A DNA stretch of 64,000 nt from Chloranthus sessilifolius (GCA_021018995.1 CM037593.1:15404088-15468087), one strand, 5' to 3'; shown: positions 22,994 to 35,800, counted from the stretch's first letter. A program made the numbers and translations. The notes: generated by a model from the sequence alone, not told the origin.

Positions 22994-23610
22994 ATAAGTT
23001 TCTGTTCTACGATCAAAGATGACCTCGAAGTTCGTAAAGTTTCGAACGCGAGGTTCAAGGTTGAGAAATTCGACGGGAAGATTAATTTCAGCTTGTGGCA
23101 AGTACAAATCCGGGATATCTTGATTCAACAAGGCATACACTAGGCATTGAAAGGGCTTTCGGGTAAGCCATCGGATATGTTTGATGGTGATTGTGACGAA
23201 TTCAAACTTTAGGCGTGTAGTGATGAGTAATGAAATATGATGATATTTTACCCCTAAATACCTACATTTAGTTGTTCGATGAAGGTTATCTGATGAGAAT
23301 TACTAGACTTGAAGTGTTTCAGGTAAATATAATCCAAGTGCGTAAAACAGCCAAAGAATTCTGAAAATAATATCAAAACACTGCAACTTTGGGTCATCGA
23401 GAACTTAGTGTGACTTGTAGCTCAATTTGGACCTTCAAGACGTTAGATTTATGAAATTACTAAAACACAAAAGGTGTAGAGCTCGTCGTCTTCTTTCCAA
23501 CGCCGCAAGAATCACTTCAATCTGAGTTTGAGACAAAAGTTATGGCCAAAATACCGAGGCAGTATCTGATACAAAGTTGGGCGGGAGTTCACAGAAATTA
23601 TTTTTAAATG

Positions 23611-23710
23611 TCAATCGATTGAAGACTAAGTGTCAATCGATTGACAGGAGAAGACAACTTTGTCCCTACTTAAAAGTCAATCGATTGAGATTTAATTCTC
23701 AATCGATTGA
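23611..23710. repeat. TCAATCGATTGA palindrome cluster
   Basis: Four perfect copies at 23611-23622, 23633-23644, 23677-23688 and 23699-23710. The last is 36 bases before the TATA box. Confidence 0.93.
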
Positions 23711-24227
23711 GGTTATTAGGGTTAGGGTTTGGGTTTGCTCGATCATATAAAAATGAAGCTACGAGTTTTGAAGGGGGATTATTATTATTAGAAGAGGTTT
23801 TTAGAGGGAGACGTGGAGATAGACAGTTTTTTTTTTTTTGAGAGCTTTGTACCTTTAACCTTTTTAGCATTCTTTTCTTCAAGAATTTCATCTTTGTTCA
23901 AGTAATTCCTAGTTTAAATTTAAAAGATTAGAGGTATTGTTAATTTCGTTTCTGAAGATCATTGTATTCGTGGATTAAACTTAGATCAAAGAATTTCTAT
24001 TGAAGGTTGAGGTATTTTTAATTAATTAGATTAATGCTATTTCTCAGTTATTATTTGTTTATATTATTTAATTATAACATGTGTGGCTAATTTCTTAGAA
24101 ATGGGGATCTAATGATTCTCATCCGAGGGATGTACTTCTAATAATATAAATCTATGATTAAAATATGAGATCTTATTTTATGGTTGTTATGTTATCACGA
24201 ACGAATGAAATCTCTGCCACTAATTAG

Positions 24228-24549
24228 GATCGAGTGTGCCGAGCCATGCCCTGAATCTTAGATATGTGACGGTAATTTTACTCCAATCATTGTTATATGG
24301 TCTTTTTGCTTTCATCGTGTGGATCTAGTTACGATTATGATCCGGGATCGAGTGTGCCGAGCCATGCCCTGGATCTTGGATCTGTAATGGTAATTTTATC
24401 TTAATTACTCCCTAATCAGAAATCAAGTGTGCCGAGCCATGCCCTTGATCTCAGATCTATGGTGGCATTCTTATTGAAAATTTTACCCACTTTGGGAATG
24501 ATTTTTATTTGCATCTGAGATCAAGTGTGCCGAGCCATGCCCTTGATCC
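24228..24549 (+). repeat. Four hairpin-like units with a constant loop
   Basis: GATC(A/G)AG-TGTGCCGAGCCATGCCC-(T)(T/G)GATC units at about 24228, 24344, 24421 and 24518. The flanking words are inverted repeats (for example GATCAAG/CTTGATC) while the 17-base centre is identical in all four. Confidence 0.8.
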
Positions 24550-25659
24550 CAGATCTATATATGGAAATCATCTTTGAAATTAAGTCCTGATTGCAGGGAT
24601 ACAGCGTGGAACCTATCCGGGTTTTGACCATTTATTTTTCATAAAAGATGTTTTTCTTTAATGATATATCTCATAGTTTAATCCTTAGATTTGTATTATG
24701 GGAAGAACAAACCAAAGATGAGAGGATTTAGTATCTTCATCTTCTTCATCTGTCCCGTTATTTTTGAATTATCAATTGAACTTTATTTTGTAGTCAGTAA
24801 TTATCATCTCACAAAATCGCCTAAATCATAATATTGGTAGGGTGCTATTAAATCTTGGTAGATTTCTAGAATTACTATTTCATCTTTTTAGATTTTCTAA
24901 AATAGTCCTCGTGGGAATGATCTCATACTTCGCACCCACTATATACAATTTGATTCGTGCGCTTGCAAGTAAAACATCACAATTAAAAATCACATCATGT
25001 AGTATGATTCAGCTTGTCTAGCGAAGGAGATTACGTACAACGTAATGCGGGAGAACTCGACGGCCTCACTATGGGCCAAATTGGAGTCGCTATATGACAA
25101 AATCTTTGACGAGTAGTCTATATCTCAAGAAGCAACTGTACAAGTTACGCATGAAGGTAGGTACTTCTCTTAACGAATATTTTAATGAATTCAATAGAAT
25201 AATATCTAAATTATTAAATATTAGAGAAGAGGTTAATGATGAAGACAACACACTATTGCTTTTGTTTTCCCTCCCCAATTCCTACGAGCACGTAGTTACT
25301 ATGGTGCTCTATAGGAAGGATACTATTGAACTGGAGTCGGTTACAGCGGCACTACTTTGTAACGACATGAGGAAGAAATGTTTAGATAGTGATACACAAG
25401 AATATGGATTGTTGGTTAGGGAGAGAGCAGAGGATCGTAAATCTGGATGGGATAGATCAAAGTCTAGATCTAAAGCAAAAAATAGAAAGACAGTAGAATG
25501 CTACAGGTGTCACGAAAATGGTCACATAAGAAAATATTGTCCATAATTTTAAATAAAGAGGGACGATGCTCAGAATAAGAAGCAGAAAGGTGATGAGGCT
25601 GGTATAGCTGAACAAGCTCAGAATGGTGACGAAAATGTGTTGACAGTAGTTTTAAATAA

Positions 25660-26830
25660 ATACTCGCAGAATATAAGGATACTTGATTCAGGGTGCTCCT
25701 ACCACATGTGTCCATACAGAGACTGATTCGCGTCTTATAGTGAGGTGGATGGTGAAACGATTTTGATGGGTAACAATATGACATGTAAAACAGTTGAAAA
25801 TGAGAGTATCAGAATAAAGATGCACGATAGGGTTTTGAAAACATTGACCGATGTATGCCATGTTCCAGAATTTAAGAAGAACCTCATATCGCTTAGGACA
25901 CTAGACTTTAATGGGCTCAAATTTATAGTTCAAGGTGGAGTTTTGAAGGTGACAAAGGAATCTCTAGTTGTGATGAAAGTAAACAAGATTGGAAACCTTT
26001 ACTTTCTATCAGAGAGTACAGTGACAGGTGGAGCAGCAGTATCTACGTCAGATGATAATAGTTTGTCATCAACATAGTTATGGCACTGTGCCTAGGGCAC
26101 ATGTCAGAAAGAGAATGATAGAGTTGAGTAAGTAGGGCTTGTTGAAAGGTGTAAAGATCGGTAAAATTGACGTTTGTGAGCATTGTGTCTTTGAGAAACA
26201 GTGCAGGGTTAAGTTCAACACGACGATTCACACTACAAAAGGCACATTGGATTATATTCATTCAGATGTATGAGAGCCTTTAAAGGTTCCTTCTAAAGGT
26301 GGTGTCAAATATTTCATCTCCTTCATTGATGATTACTCTCGATATGTATGGATCTACATGATGAAGAGTAAGGATGAGGTATTAAAAATCTTCAAGAGGT
26401 GAAAATTATTGTTTGAGAACTAAACTGGAAGGAAGGTCAAGCGATTGAGAACCGATAATGGTACTGAGTACACCAGTGGATAGTTTCAAGAATTCTGTGA
26501 GAACGGTATTGCTAGACACTTTATAGTGAAAAATACACCGCATCAGAATGAGATAACAGAATGTATGAATAAAACTCTATTTGAAAAGGCAAGATGCATG
26601 TTATCCAATGCAGGATTAGGTAGAGAGTTCTGGCCCAAAGCAGTCAATACAACATGTTATCTAGTAAATAGATCACCGTCTACAACAATAGAGTGCAAGA
26701 CTCTAATTGAGATATTGTCAGAAAAGCTCGCAGATTATAGTGCATTGAGGGTCTTTGGTTGTGTAACTTACTATCATGTCAGAGATAGTAAAATTGACCC
26801 AAGGGCTAAAAAAGCGATTTTATTAGGGTA
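25660..26830 (+). pseudogene. Protease and integrase region of the copia element
   Basis: LDSGCSYHMCPYRD (about 25685-25730) is the copia protease/active-site segment. VLKTLTDVCHVPEFKKNLIS and LKFIVQGGVLKV follow as usual for the region before the integrase. The integrase core is seen as FISFIDDYSRYVWIYMM (about 26310-26360), ENTPHQNEIT-like sequence near 26530, and CYLVNRSPSTTIE and YSALRVFGCVTYYHV near 26650-26790. Order and spacing are copia-type (integrase before reverse transcriptase). Several breaks. Confidence 0.85.
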
Positions 26831-27179
26831 AGTAAATGGTGTGAAAGGATACAAATTATGATGTCCTGAGCAGAAAGATTGTGATCAGTAAAGATGTGAC
26901 TTTTGATGAATTTGTAGTGTGAACTTCTAACAAACAGATCATGAAAATTGGAGAAGAGGTGACGGAAGATCAGTTTGAGGTAGAGTTAGAAACTCCTACA
27001 GTTATTACATTAGAGGAGAGTGTATAAACAGTTCAGAGAGATTTAGAATAATCCTTAGCTGGTGGAAGACCCAAAAGGAATGTTAGAGCACGAATTCGCT
27101 ACTGTTACGAGAATATGGTGGCTTACGCATTAACGTTGGATGACAATGAGCCGTTTTCATCTAAGGATGTAATCAGTGA

Positions 27180-27350
27180 TAGATGTGCACGATAATGGAA
27201 GACTGCAATTAGTGAAGAGATGGATTCTCTTTACAATAATCAAACTTGGGAACTTACAGAGTTACCTAAAGGAAAGAGAGCGATTGGGTGCAAGTGGGTT
27301 ATAAGAAGAAAGAGGGTTCTCTGAAAAATAGTGGTGCAAGGTACAAAGCC
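27180..27350 (+). pseudogene. Start of reverse transcriptase, copia element
   Basis: WKTAISEEMDSLYNNQTWEL and KGKRAIGCKWVIRRK are the conserved opening of a copia reverse transcriptase. Plus-strand homology stops at about 27350. Confidence 0.85.
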
Positions 27351-28500
27351 CTGAAACCATAATGCTTCTTTCACTGTCTCTGTTACTGCCATATACTCTG
27401 CTGCTATAGTAGACAAAGTCATTATATCCTGTAACATCGACCTCCAGCTAATCAGTCCATCTGATAGCGTAAACACATCCCGTTGTAGATTAACTCTTAT
27501 CCAAATCACCCGCGTAATTTGAATCTATGTATCCGTAAAACTAATAACTTGTACCACTGCGAAAAATCAACCCGACATCCTTGGTATCACGTATGTACCT
27601 CATAATTCATTTTATCGCTTGCTAATGCTCATTGTCTGGATTAGTCATATACCTACTAACCACGTTAACAACATGTGAAATATTCGATCGAATGCATACT
27701 ATAGCGTATATCAGGCTACCAACCGCACTTGCGTAAGGAACACGAGTCATGAACTCACGCTCTTCATCTATAGTAGGAGACATGCTAGCCGAAAGATGGA
27801 AGTGAGTTGCTAATGGAGTACTCACAGTCTTTGAGTTCTTCATCCCAAACCGTGAGAGTACCTTCTCTAGATAACTTTTTTGTGTCAGGCACAACTATCA
27901 TTTCTTTCAGTCTCTCTGAATCTTCATCCCAAGAATCTTTCTTACTGCGTCAAGATCCTTCATCTCAAACTCCATGCCAAGATGAGATTTCAACTTGTTG
28001 ATCTCCACCATGCTCTTTGTAGCTATGAACATGTCATCAACATACAAGAGAAGGTAAATAAATCAGTCATCCGCTAGCCTCTTGAAGGAAACATAGTTGT
28101 TGTATTCACTTCGAATATAATTTTGATCCACCATGAACGTGCCAAATATCTTGTACCACTATCTCGGCGACTGTTCCAATCCGTACAAGGACTTTTTCAG
28201 TTTGCACACTAACCTCTTTTCTTCAGGAGACATGAACTCTTCAGGTTGGTTCATATAGATCTCCTCCTCCAGATCACAGTTTAGAAACATTGTTTTCACA
28301 TTGAGTTGCTCAAACTCTAAGTCCAACTATGTTATAATTGATAACAAAAATCGGACTGAAGTGTGTTTCACAATCGGTGAAAACACCTTATTATAATAAA
28401 TGCCTTCCTTTTGCACATAATCTTTTGCTACCAATCGTGCTTTATATCTTGCGTTATTATTTTTCGAAAAATCCTCTTTCTTCTTATAAACCTATTTGAA
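27345..28500 (-). pseudogene. Reverse transcriptase and RNase H of a copia element, opposite strand
   Basis: Read on the minus strand from 28500: ARYKARLVAKDYVQKEG, the FEQLNVKTMFLNCDLEEE block, LLLYVDDMFIATKSM (the YVDD polymerase motif), SYLEKVLSRFGMKNSK, YASAVGSLIYAIVC, then RNase H-type TLSTIAAEYMAVTETVKEAL. The plus-strand part ends and this part ends near the same point (about 27345-27350). This suggests an inversion of the 3' half or a second element tail to tail. Confidence 0.85.
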
Positions 28501-29151
28501 TCTTTGACTACCTCATATCTCCCTTAAACTCATCCAAAATAACCGTTAACTAACCCAAATCCCAACAATTAAAGTAACATAATCCTTTATAAACTCTTAG
28601 AATCACCCTCTTATTAGCAATTTGCTACTTGACCCTTTAGAATAATTTTTAAATTTAATTTGTAACATTTGTCACGTCTGAAGGTTGCTCTTGAATAAAA
28701 GTATAACAAAATCCTTACGCTTTGAATTGATCTCATTAAGGGTGGGCACTTGTCAAACAATTGTTAAGCCGCTGTTAGCTCATTTCACTATAAAACAATG
28801 GTTAAGCCCCTGTATAGTCTCTGAACTCCTTTAAAATAGCTCTAATAACTGTGGAATTTAACTTCACAAGAGATGCCCTCTATTTATAATTATTTTCTCT
28901 AATAACTTTAGAGTGAAATGTATCGGTCCAAAATGTACCGATACCATAGTCGGCCGTACTCGAGATCATACCAAATAGTTGATGTGGCGGATCTATCACA
29001 TCGTCCATATTATTTTACACCTAAACCACCCTGGGTAGTTAGAAATTAGCACCATGACCATCTTTGTAACCATATAAACAGTGAGGTTGTGTTTGACAAT
29101 ATTCCCTGACTTCTCCCCACCAGGCCACTCTACCGTGCAGAGATTCCTGAA

Positions 29152-29356
29152 ACGCGTTTGGTAGGCATAAGGAGCTGGTCTGATGGGGATTTCCAATTTG
29201 TATAGGATTTGATGATTGGGATTTTCAATATATTTAATATTTTTTTAAAAGTTACGCGTTTGGTAGGCATAAGGAGCTGGTCTGATGGGGATTTCCAATT
29301 TGTATAGGATTTGATGATTGGGATTTTCAAATATATTTAATATTTTTTAAAAAGTT
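29152..29356 (+). repeat. Tandem duplication, period 102
   Basis: ACGCGTTTGGTAGGCATAAG starts at 29152 and again at 29254; the units are nearly identical. Copy B has a single, more diverged unit. Confidence 0.9.
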
Positions 29357-30563
29357 ACTATAATATATACTAAATTACAAACATATTAAAAAAATTAAAT
29401 AAATAAATTTAAACATAAAAAAAAGTACCGAAATTTCTACGAAAAATACCAAAATTACCAAAAAACTATCAAAATTTTCCTGTGATTTTCGTTGGACCCC
29501 CTTTCTAGCGAATTTCGCGAAATTTAGCAACTGAACGAATCGAATCAGTCTAAACCAGCCGGACGATTGGGACCAATTCATGATCTATTTTGTCGAAGAT
29601 TCTTCTTTCTCAACTCTAGAAACGGTTAATACTTTGAATCAAGCCATAGAGATCCTTTTCCTTTCCAAACTTTGAGACAGTACATTTGGATGTTATGATT
29701 CTGCAATCAGATGGTTAGATTTTGATTTCCCTTTAAAACACATTCCGAAAGGTGATTCGAGAACCATGCTGGATCTTTGCATTGAAAGGTGATTCGAGAA
29801 TCATCTTTGATCTTTGCATTGATCATGCTCACTTAATGGAATTCTTTCTACTTTGAATCAAAACCTAACCGATTGATGTTAGAACCAATATCTCATGATA
29901 CATTTTGTCGAAGATTGTGGTGAAAACGACCTTTGATCGTTTGATTCAAAATAGTCAATTGTTTAAACATATCTATATGTATTGGCTTGGGACCCTGTCG
30001 ATATACCGATTTAAATCGGACTTTAAATCCCCGGTCATTTGATGAGTAATTAAACCGTACAATTAGTCTCCACAATTTTGCATATTATTTTAGGGTAGTG
30101 ATTTTTGCAACAAAATATTCTTGGGCCCCAATTGATAATTCTACTATCCACACCGGTAACTGCCTTGCATGATTAGATGCTAGAGATAATTTTTTGTTAT
30201 AATACTTACAAACGTGATCTTAAGATTTATGATGTAAAATATTGGGACAAAAAAGAAACTCTATCATCATCTAATTGAAGGTCATCAATTGTGTGAGGCA
30301 TGCAACTGAGGCAGTTGCACTGCAAGAATCTTTGGTTGCAAAAATCGCTACCCCTTTATTTATGGGTACCTCTATTTGCGCCCATGCAATTTTTGAGGGG
30401 CCTACATTTGGAAGCCACTAAAACTCATTGATTGCTTCGAGTCAGACAATCGTGATCGTTTTCCACCACAATCTTCCACACAATAGATCTTGAGACCATG
30501 AATGAATCATCAGACGACCTGTTTTTATCCCATGTGATACAGATCCTCAAAAATAGAGAGCAA

Positions 30564-31577
30564 TTTGTGACGGGGCCAATACTCGAGCTTGCAGCTTGGT
30601 GCTTGGGGCACAACATGTGGTGTCAGGAGGACACGCGACATAGGGCCAAGTGGGCCTGGCTACGTGGTCGTGGTGCGGGGACGCGACATGGTCGCATATG
30701 GGTAGGACGCGGGAGCGACGCGATCGTGACACGGACGCGACACAGCCTTGGTGGGCTAGCGATGCAGGAGGCGTTGCGGTATGTCATACCAATAGGTTTG
30801 AAGTTTTCCTGCCATTTGGGTCGAATGACTGTTTTATCCTTCTATATGGGAGAGTTGGTGGAGACAGCTTCCCGCCCACACGAGGTCTTGCGTTGCCAGA
30901 TGGGGCGCAAGTGTCTCCTAGGCCTGAGAGGGTGGGTCTAGGACGTCGATGCAGCGATGCCGTGTGGCACCCAAGAGAGGTTGAAGTATGGTTCCGGACT
31001 ACGCGTCGCGGTGCATACGACTGGGCAACCTCGTGAGAACACCAGCGCTGCGTGGGACTCAGTTGAGCACGACAGCACATGAGCCAAAGATAAACGGTGC
31101 TAGTAATTCGGAACGCACACGAAGGCAGGCTGCGTGGGACTCAGTGGAGCACGCGAGCTTGAGGCACAAGGCTGTGGGCTTGGTTCGGTATGTGAGCATG
31201 ACATGGTGGCATGGGAAGCTGCATGCCAAGACTGTTGCAAAGCGAGGTACTAGTGCAATGCACAGGGTAAAGCTTGAGCAGACTAAGTTTAGCACAACGG
31301 TGCAGATGGCGTGTCGTAAGGGGCACAATAAGCTGGGTGGTAGGCTGTGAAACAGAGGTAACCACATTGGGGGAGTTCCCGTCCTCTAGGCGGGTGATAT
31401 CAGAGCTGATGTGTAGATGGGTTGACTTCGTTGCATACGGTAGCGAAACACTGCGCGGGTTGAAAGCCCGTCGAAGGACGCCCCGCGACTGTTGGTATCA
31501 GAAGTAGACTGACCTAGCGCAGTGTGCGTTAGGTGCCGCACGGGACTGAGGTTGCAGAAGTGCGACCCCGTGACAAA
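30564..31577. mobile_element. GC-rich insertion, solo-LTR-like, unknown family
   Basis: Copy B reads straight through GGAAGGCAACTACTTAC. Copy A holds about 1 kb of GC-rich sequence here, bounded by TTTGTGACGGGG and CCCCGTGACAAA. Read as TGTGACGGGG...CCCCGTGACA the ends fit an LTR with a poor 4-5 base duplication (AATT/AACT). They also form a 12-base inverted repeat with one mismatch. Inside, GCGTGGGACTCAGT(T/G)GAGCACG occurs twice about 80 bases apart (near 31053 and 31133). Open frames occur on both strands but match no family I know. Confidence 0.6.
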
Positions 31578-31664
31578 CTACTTACACATGAGACGAGACT
31601 ACACATGGCACATGTCACCCTCAAAAGAGATTTTTTTGGTATGAGTGCCATAGTGAATAAAAAA

Positions 31665-31985
31665 CAGATTGTCTGATGGTATGTTCATGTTTTCAAGATC
31701 CATCTTATGGAAGTTTGGGGTAAAAATCGATCTTATTCGTTTGATTTGAAGTAGTCCATGGGTTTCAGGGGTTTAAAATGTAGGCAACCTCAGAGATTGC
31801 ATGAGTGCGAAATGAGGTACCTAAACAGACTGTCTGATGGTATGTTTATGTTTTCAAGATCCATCTTATGGAAGTTTGGGGTAAAAAACGATCTTTATCC
31901 TTTGATTTGAAGTAGTCGATGGGTTTCAGAGGTTTAAAATGTAGGCGACCTCAGAGATTGCATGAGTGCGAAATGAGGTACCTTT
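31665..31985 (+). repeat. Tandem duplication, period 161
   Basis: CAGA(T/C)TGTCTGATGGTATG starts at 31665 and 31826, and both units end near GAAATGAGGTACCT. Copy B has one unit (about 61385-61535). Confidence 0.9.
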
Positions 31986-32415
31986 AATGGTTGATGTTAA
32001 ATATATGTAATGATGATTTTAATCTCATGATATATATGAATTTTGGACCGTCTGATACCGTTGACTACCAAAGACATGAATAAAAAACTAATCTTCGAAT
32101 GATATGCCCATTATTTAATCATCATAGTTTTAAATATCGGCCATATAAAATAATATAAGCTCCGTATGTATTTTGGTTAGGTCCCATATCGGCCCGGCCC
32201 ATCAGATCATATCAGGTTATATGGACGGATACTTATCAGATATGGCTCCGACAAAATGTCATTTTCGTAGATCTTATATCCAGCCCATTGAACTATCTTA
32301 TATCCAGCCCATTAAAATAATAAATGTATGCTTTTATGGAACTTATATCCAGCCCATTATTGAACTATCATTCCTATCAAAATCACTTGATGCCGGATGG
32401 GGGAAAGGGTACAAC

Positions 32416-32725
32416 CATGGATCAAAATCTCGGCCGAAAATTTGTTCGGCCGAGACATCTCGGTTTTGGCTGGTTCCAAGACCGAAAAATCATAAAAACC
32501 GCCCCTCCTCTAAAACTGTGTAATTATCGGCCGAATTTTCAAATTATCGGCTGATAATTTGGAAATTCAAAATTCCGGCTGATAATTTGAAATTATCGGC
32601 CGATAATTTATGCATTCTCGCCCCTTTTTAGAATTTTAGAAATTTGAAAAATTTTAAAGGGTTTAAAAACCAACTTTTGTAAAAAAAAATTTCATTTCTA
32701 TTTTTCCTTTGGTATAAAACCCAGG

Positions 32726-32759
<34 letters not shown>

Positions 32760-33689
32760 AGAACAGCTTTTTTTTAAGGGTTTTAAAATCCAATTTTTGG
32801 AAAAATGACCCCATTTTTCTTCTTCCTTAACTATAAAACTCATGGATGAAAGGGGAAGAAGAAAAAAAAAACAGGAAAACAGAACAAGAAAAAAAAAGAA
32901 GAAGAAGTAATATAGGAGTTGTTTTCGCCACCGACTTGCTTTATTATGTAAATAACTGCAATTTATATTGAAAGGAGTATGAGACTCACTCTCATGTTAG
33001 TCATGTACACACTAGAATAGTGTGTAAGTGATCTTATACCAGCAGGGTTTACGATGTAAGTGATCTACATCGTACGATGTAGGTAATCACATGATGAAGA
33101 TTATATTTCGTGCCAATTTTGTCCACTAAGGATCTATAGATCATGAACTTTAGATTAGACGGCCCAGATTGCATTTCATATTATCGTATGATATAATAGC
33201 CTTTGACTATATTTAATCACATGGTGAAGTTTATATTTGGTGTCAATCTTGTCCACTAAGGATCTATAGGTCATGAACTTTAGATCAGAAGGCCCACATT
33301 GCGTTTTCATGTATCATATGTCCCTAAAATACAAACTTTTTTTTTTAACCTTGGTGCAATCACTTAAAAAGCGAGTGCAGGTACATATGATCTTCAGATT
33401 GCATTTTCCGAAATTTATAAAAAATTTGATCAAAAATTACCAAATTTTACGATTCGGGTCATGAACGAAACCGAAACCTAAACTGATATTTTGATCCATG
33501 GTATATATCTGTTCTAATAATGTTAAATAGCTTAAAAAAAATTAAGAAAATAAAGTTCGGCAAAGTTCGGTAAAGTTCGGAGCATATTTTAAAAAATATC
33601 CGAAATTTATCGAAATTTTTGAAATTTTGACCAATTTACGGTTCGGGTCCTGACCGAAACCGAAACCAAAACTGAGATTTTGATCCTTG
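32416..33689. mobile_element. hAT-type non-autonomous element with 8-bp duplication
   Basis: Begins CATGGATCAAAATCTCGG and, read inward from the right, CAAGGATCAAAATCTCAG. Perfect 8-base flanks GGTACAAC (32408-32415, 33690-33697). Copy B has the empty site GGGGTACAATTCAATG. The interior has TTATCGGCCGATAA-like palindromes (32545-32610), a long A-run (about 32728-32756) and a local duplication of GTCCACTAAGGATCTATAG (about 33120 and 33251). No transposase. Confidence 0.85.
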
Positions 33690-34913
33690 GGTACAACTCA
33701 ATATTTTAAGGTGTTAAGAGAGCATTTTGAGCCTACGAGATTTCTTCAAGGACCTAACATTTTTAGGAATTTTGTAGGGTACCTTCATTAGCGAGTACGG
33801 AATCTTCCTGAGCACCTATGCCCATGATATAAAAAATCGGCCGATACCAATACGTATCGGTGATATGTATCGGTATCTCGGCAAACTGATATGTATTGGT
33901 CCTATAACTCAGTATTGGTATCGGCCGATGCGTATCGGGTTTGAGTTGAAACTTTTTATTTTTTTATTTTAAGGGGCCGATACGTATCAGTATTGACCAA
34001 TTCGTATCGGTCCTTCATGGACCGATACCCGATACTGATAGTGAGTTTGACACCTTGCCTATTCTAAAAATCTTTGGTTGCTTTAAATCAGATGTTGGAG
34101 AGTGTTTCGCTCCAATCTTCTACACAAGGATATTTAGACGATGGTGATCAATTTTCCCGTCCACATGACACACATCCAAAAAATAACAAAAAGTAAACTT
34201 GAAATTATAGGGTACACATCATGCTAAAATTTTATTTCAGGCCACCTTCTTCCTTGCGGAATCAAAAAATGACTTAATGGTTGCAACAAAACAGTGATCA
34301 TAGAAATAAAAAAGTGCTTAAATTACTGAATCAATAACAAAGAATATTTCATAAACAGTAAATGATTTTCAGCGTTAATCATGTCTAAATTTGTTACTTT
34401 TTTTCTTCTCAAGCTTACCGTCCGAGGTTATCAACGTAATTTATTATGAAGCAATCGGTTATGGATGGAAAGATGATTCTCATGTTCTGAAATCTTATAG
34501 TTTCGTGTTTAGCAAATAATCAAGATAACCTATAATTTTCTTCATAATCTTCAACCCGTGGTATATTTTCATAGCATATAAACTATACTCATTTCTATTC
34601 ATATAATACCTGATTTTATGTGATAATTAGGAATATAATACTTAGTGGGGAGATGTAAAAGGGGTTAAAAATTTCCGCCATTTGAAAAAAGAAACAAACT
34701 CACTCAATTTATAAGAAAATGTTCCAATATAAGCCGCTGGATGCTTGAGAAATGTCAAACTCTCATTGGTGTATTTATAACACAAGGATTATGGTTCTTC
34801 ATGAATTGTTCTAGAAATGACACTAAGTTTCAATTTTCAAAATGAGCTAAAATGGATGTTATAAAGTTTCACAAAAGATTGGGAATGAATGGGAAAATCT
34901 TAAGGATTCTTAG

Positions 34914-35534
34914 CATGGGTCAAAAAATCTTCCGATACCGATACGTATCAGTTTTGGACTTGGGCAGTACGATATAAATGCATTGTATCGTACCCCCTTA
35001 AAAATAATATACTTATCGTCAGATACGGGCAATATATCGCCCGTATCGGATGATACATTGAAATTATTGGACAATAATTTCAATGTATTGGACGATAATT
35101 TCAATATATCGTCCGATAATATGTATATATATTTTTTTCGATTGTCTACACAATCAATGGCGACTGTATAAACCATCGCCATCGATTGTGTAGACAATCG
35201 GAAATTATTATTATTATTTTTTTTTTCCGATTGTCTACACAATCGATAGCGACTGTGTAGACAATCGTAATCGATTGTGTAGACAATCGTATAGACAATT
35301 GGAATATTTTTTTTTTCCCGATTGTCTACACAATCGATGGCGATAGTCTACACAGTCGCCATCGATTGTATAGACAATCGAAAAAAAGAATAAAATTCAA
35401 TGTATCAAACCAATACATTCAATGTATCGCCGATACATTGAATGTATCGGCCGATACCCGATACGTATCTTCCTGGAGGTCAGAACGATACGTATCGATT
35501 TACCTATATCGATTTATCGATATTTTGATCATTG
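34914..35534. mobile_element. hAT-type MITE with 8-bp duplication
   Basis: Ends CATGGGTCAAAAAATC and (inverted) CAATGATCAAAATATC, flanked by ATTCTTAG (34906-34913 and 35535-35542). The interior is rich in ATACGTATC and GATTGTCTACACAATC palindromes. Copies B and C lack it. Confidence 0.88.
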
Positions 35535-35569
35535 ATTCTTAGGCTTGATGAGAATAGATGTGGTAGGGC

Positions 35570-35800
35570 CAATAGTCAAAATCTCGCATTTCTGATATGT
35601 ATTGTCCGAGCTCCAAATCGATATGTATCGAACGATACGTATCAGAATAGTAACTTATCGGATGATACATTGAATGTATCGTTTGGGCCTTCCCATACAA
35701 ATTGAACGATACGGTACATTCAATGTACCGTATCGTCCTAGTTCAATACCAATACGTATCGTCCGCTACATATCAGTATGGGACGAAATTTTGATCTATG
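35570..35800. mobile_element. hAT-type MITE with 8-bp duplication
   Basis: Ends CAATAGTCAAAATCTCG and (inverted) CATAGATCAAAATTTCG, flanked by GGTAGGGC (35562-35569 and 35801-35808). Copies B and C show the empty site GGGTAGGGCCC or GGGCAGGGCCC. Interior CGATACGTATC words. Confidence 0.88.

Larger units (their letters stand above)
23221..24997 (+). mobile_element. Solo LTR (1777 bp) inserted in the copia gag
   Basis: Begins TGATGAGTAATG, ends AATCACATCA, and is flanked by a perfect 5-base duplication TGTAG (23216-23220 and 24998-25002). It contains four TCAATCGATTGA palindromes (23611-23710), a TATAAAAA box (23746-23753) and four hairpin-like TGTGCCGAGCCATGCCC units (24228-24549). The GCGCTTGCAAGTAA end matches the relative at 308-1639. 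No internal domain is present. Confidence 0.88.
23020..25550 (+). pseudogene. gag region of the copia element, split by a solo LTR
   Basis: The first part (23040-23215) reads VEKFDGKINFSLWQVQI and KGLSGKPSDMFDGD, the N-terminal UBN2/gag signature of Tork-type elements. The second part (25003-25550) contains ASLWAKLESLYD, the LYKLRMKVGTSLNEYFNEFN block and the zinc knuckle CYRCHENGHIRKYC. A 1777-base solo LTR occupies 23221-24997 between them. Fossil. Confidence 0.85.
22456..28500 (+). mobile_element. Ty1/copia retroelement (Tork/Tnt1-like), decayed and rearranged
   Basis: A 5' LTR (22456-22979), primer site, gag, protease, integrase and the start of reverse transcriptase run on the plus strand to about 27350. 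The remaining reverse transcriptase and RNase H lie on the minus strand (about 27345-28500). No 3' LTR is visible. A solo LTR of another family sits inside gag. Many breaks; clearly old. It inserted into the dispersed repeat copy C, whose matching sequence stops at 22455. Confidence 0.85.

Noticed and set aside
30498-31507. Open frames of 70-150 codons on both strands
   Set aside because: They overlap on both strands in one GC-rich insertion, match no known family and are expected from high GC content alone.
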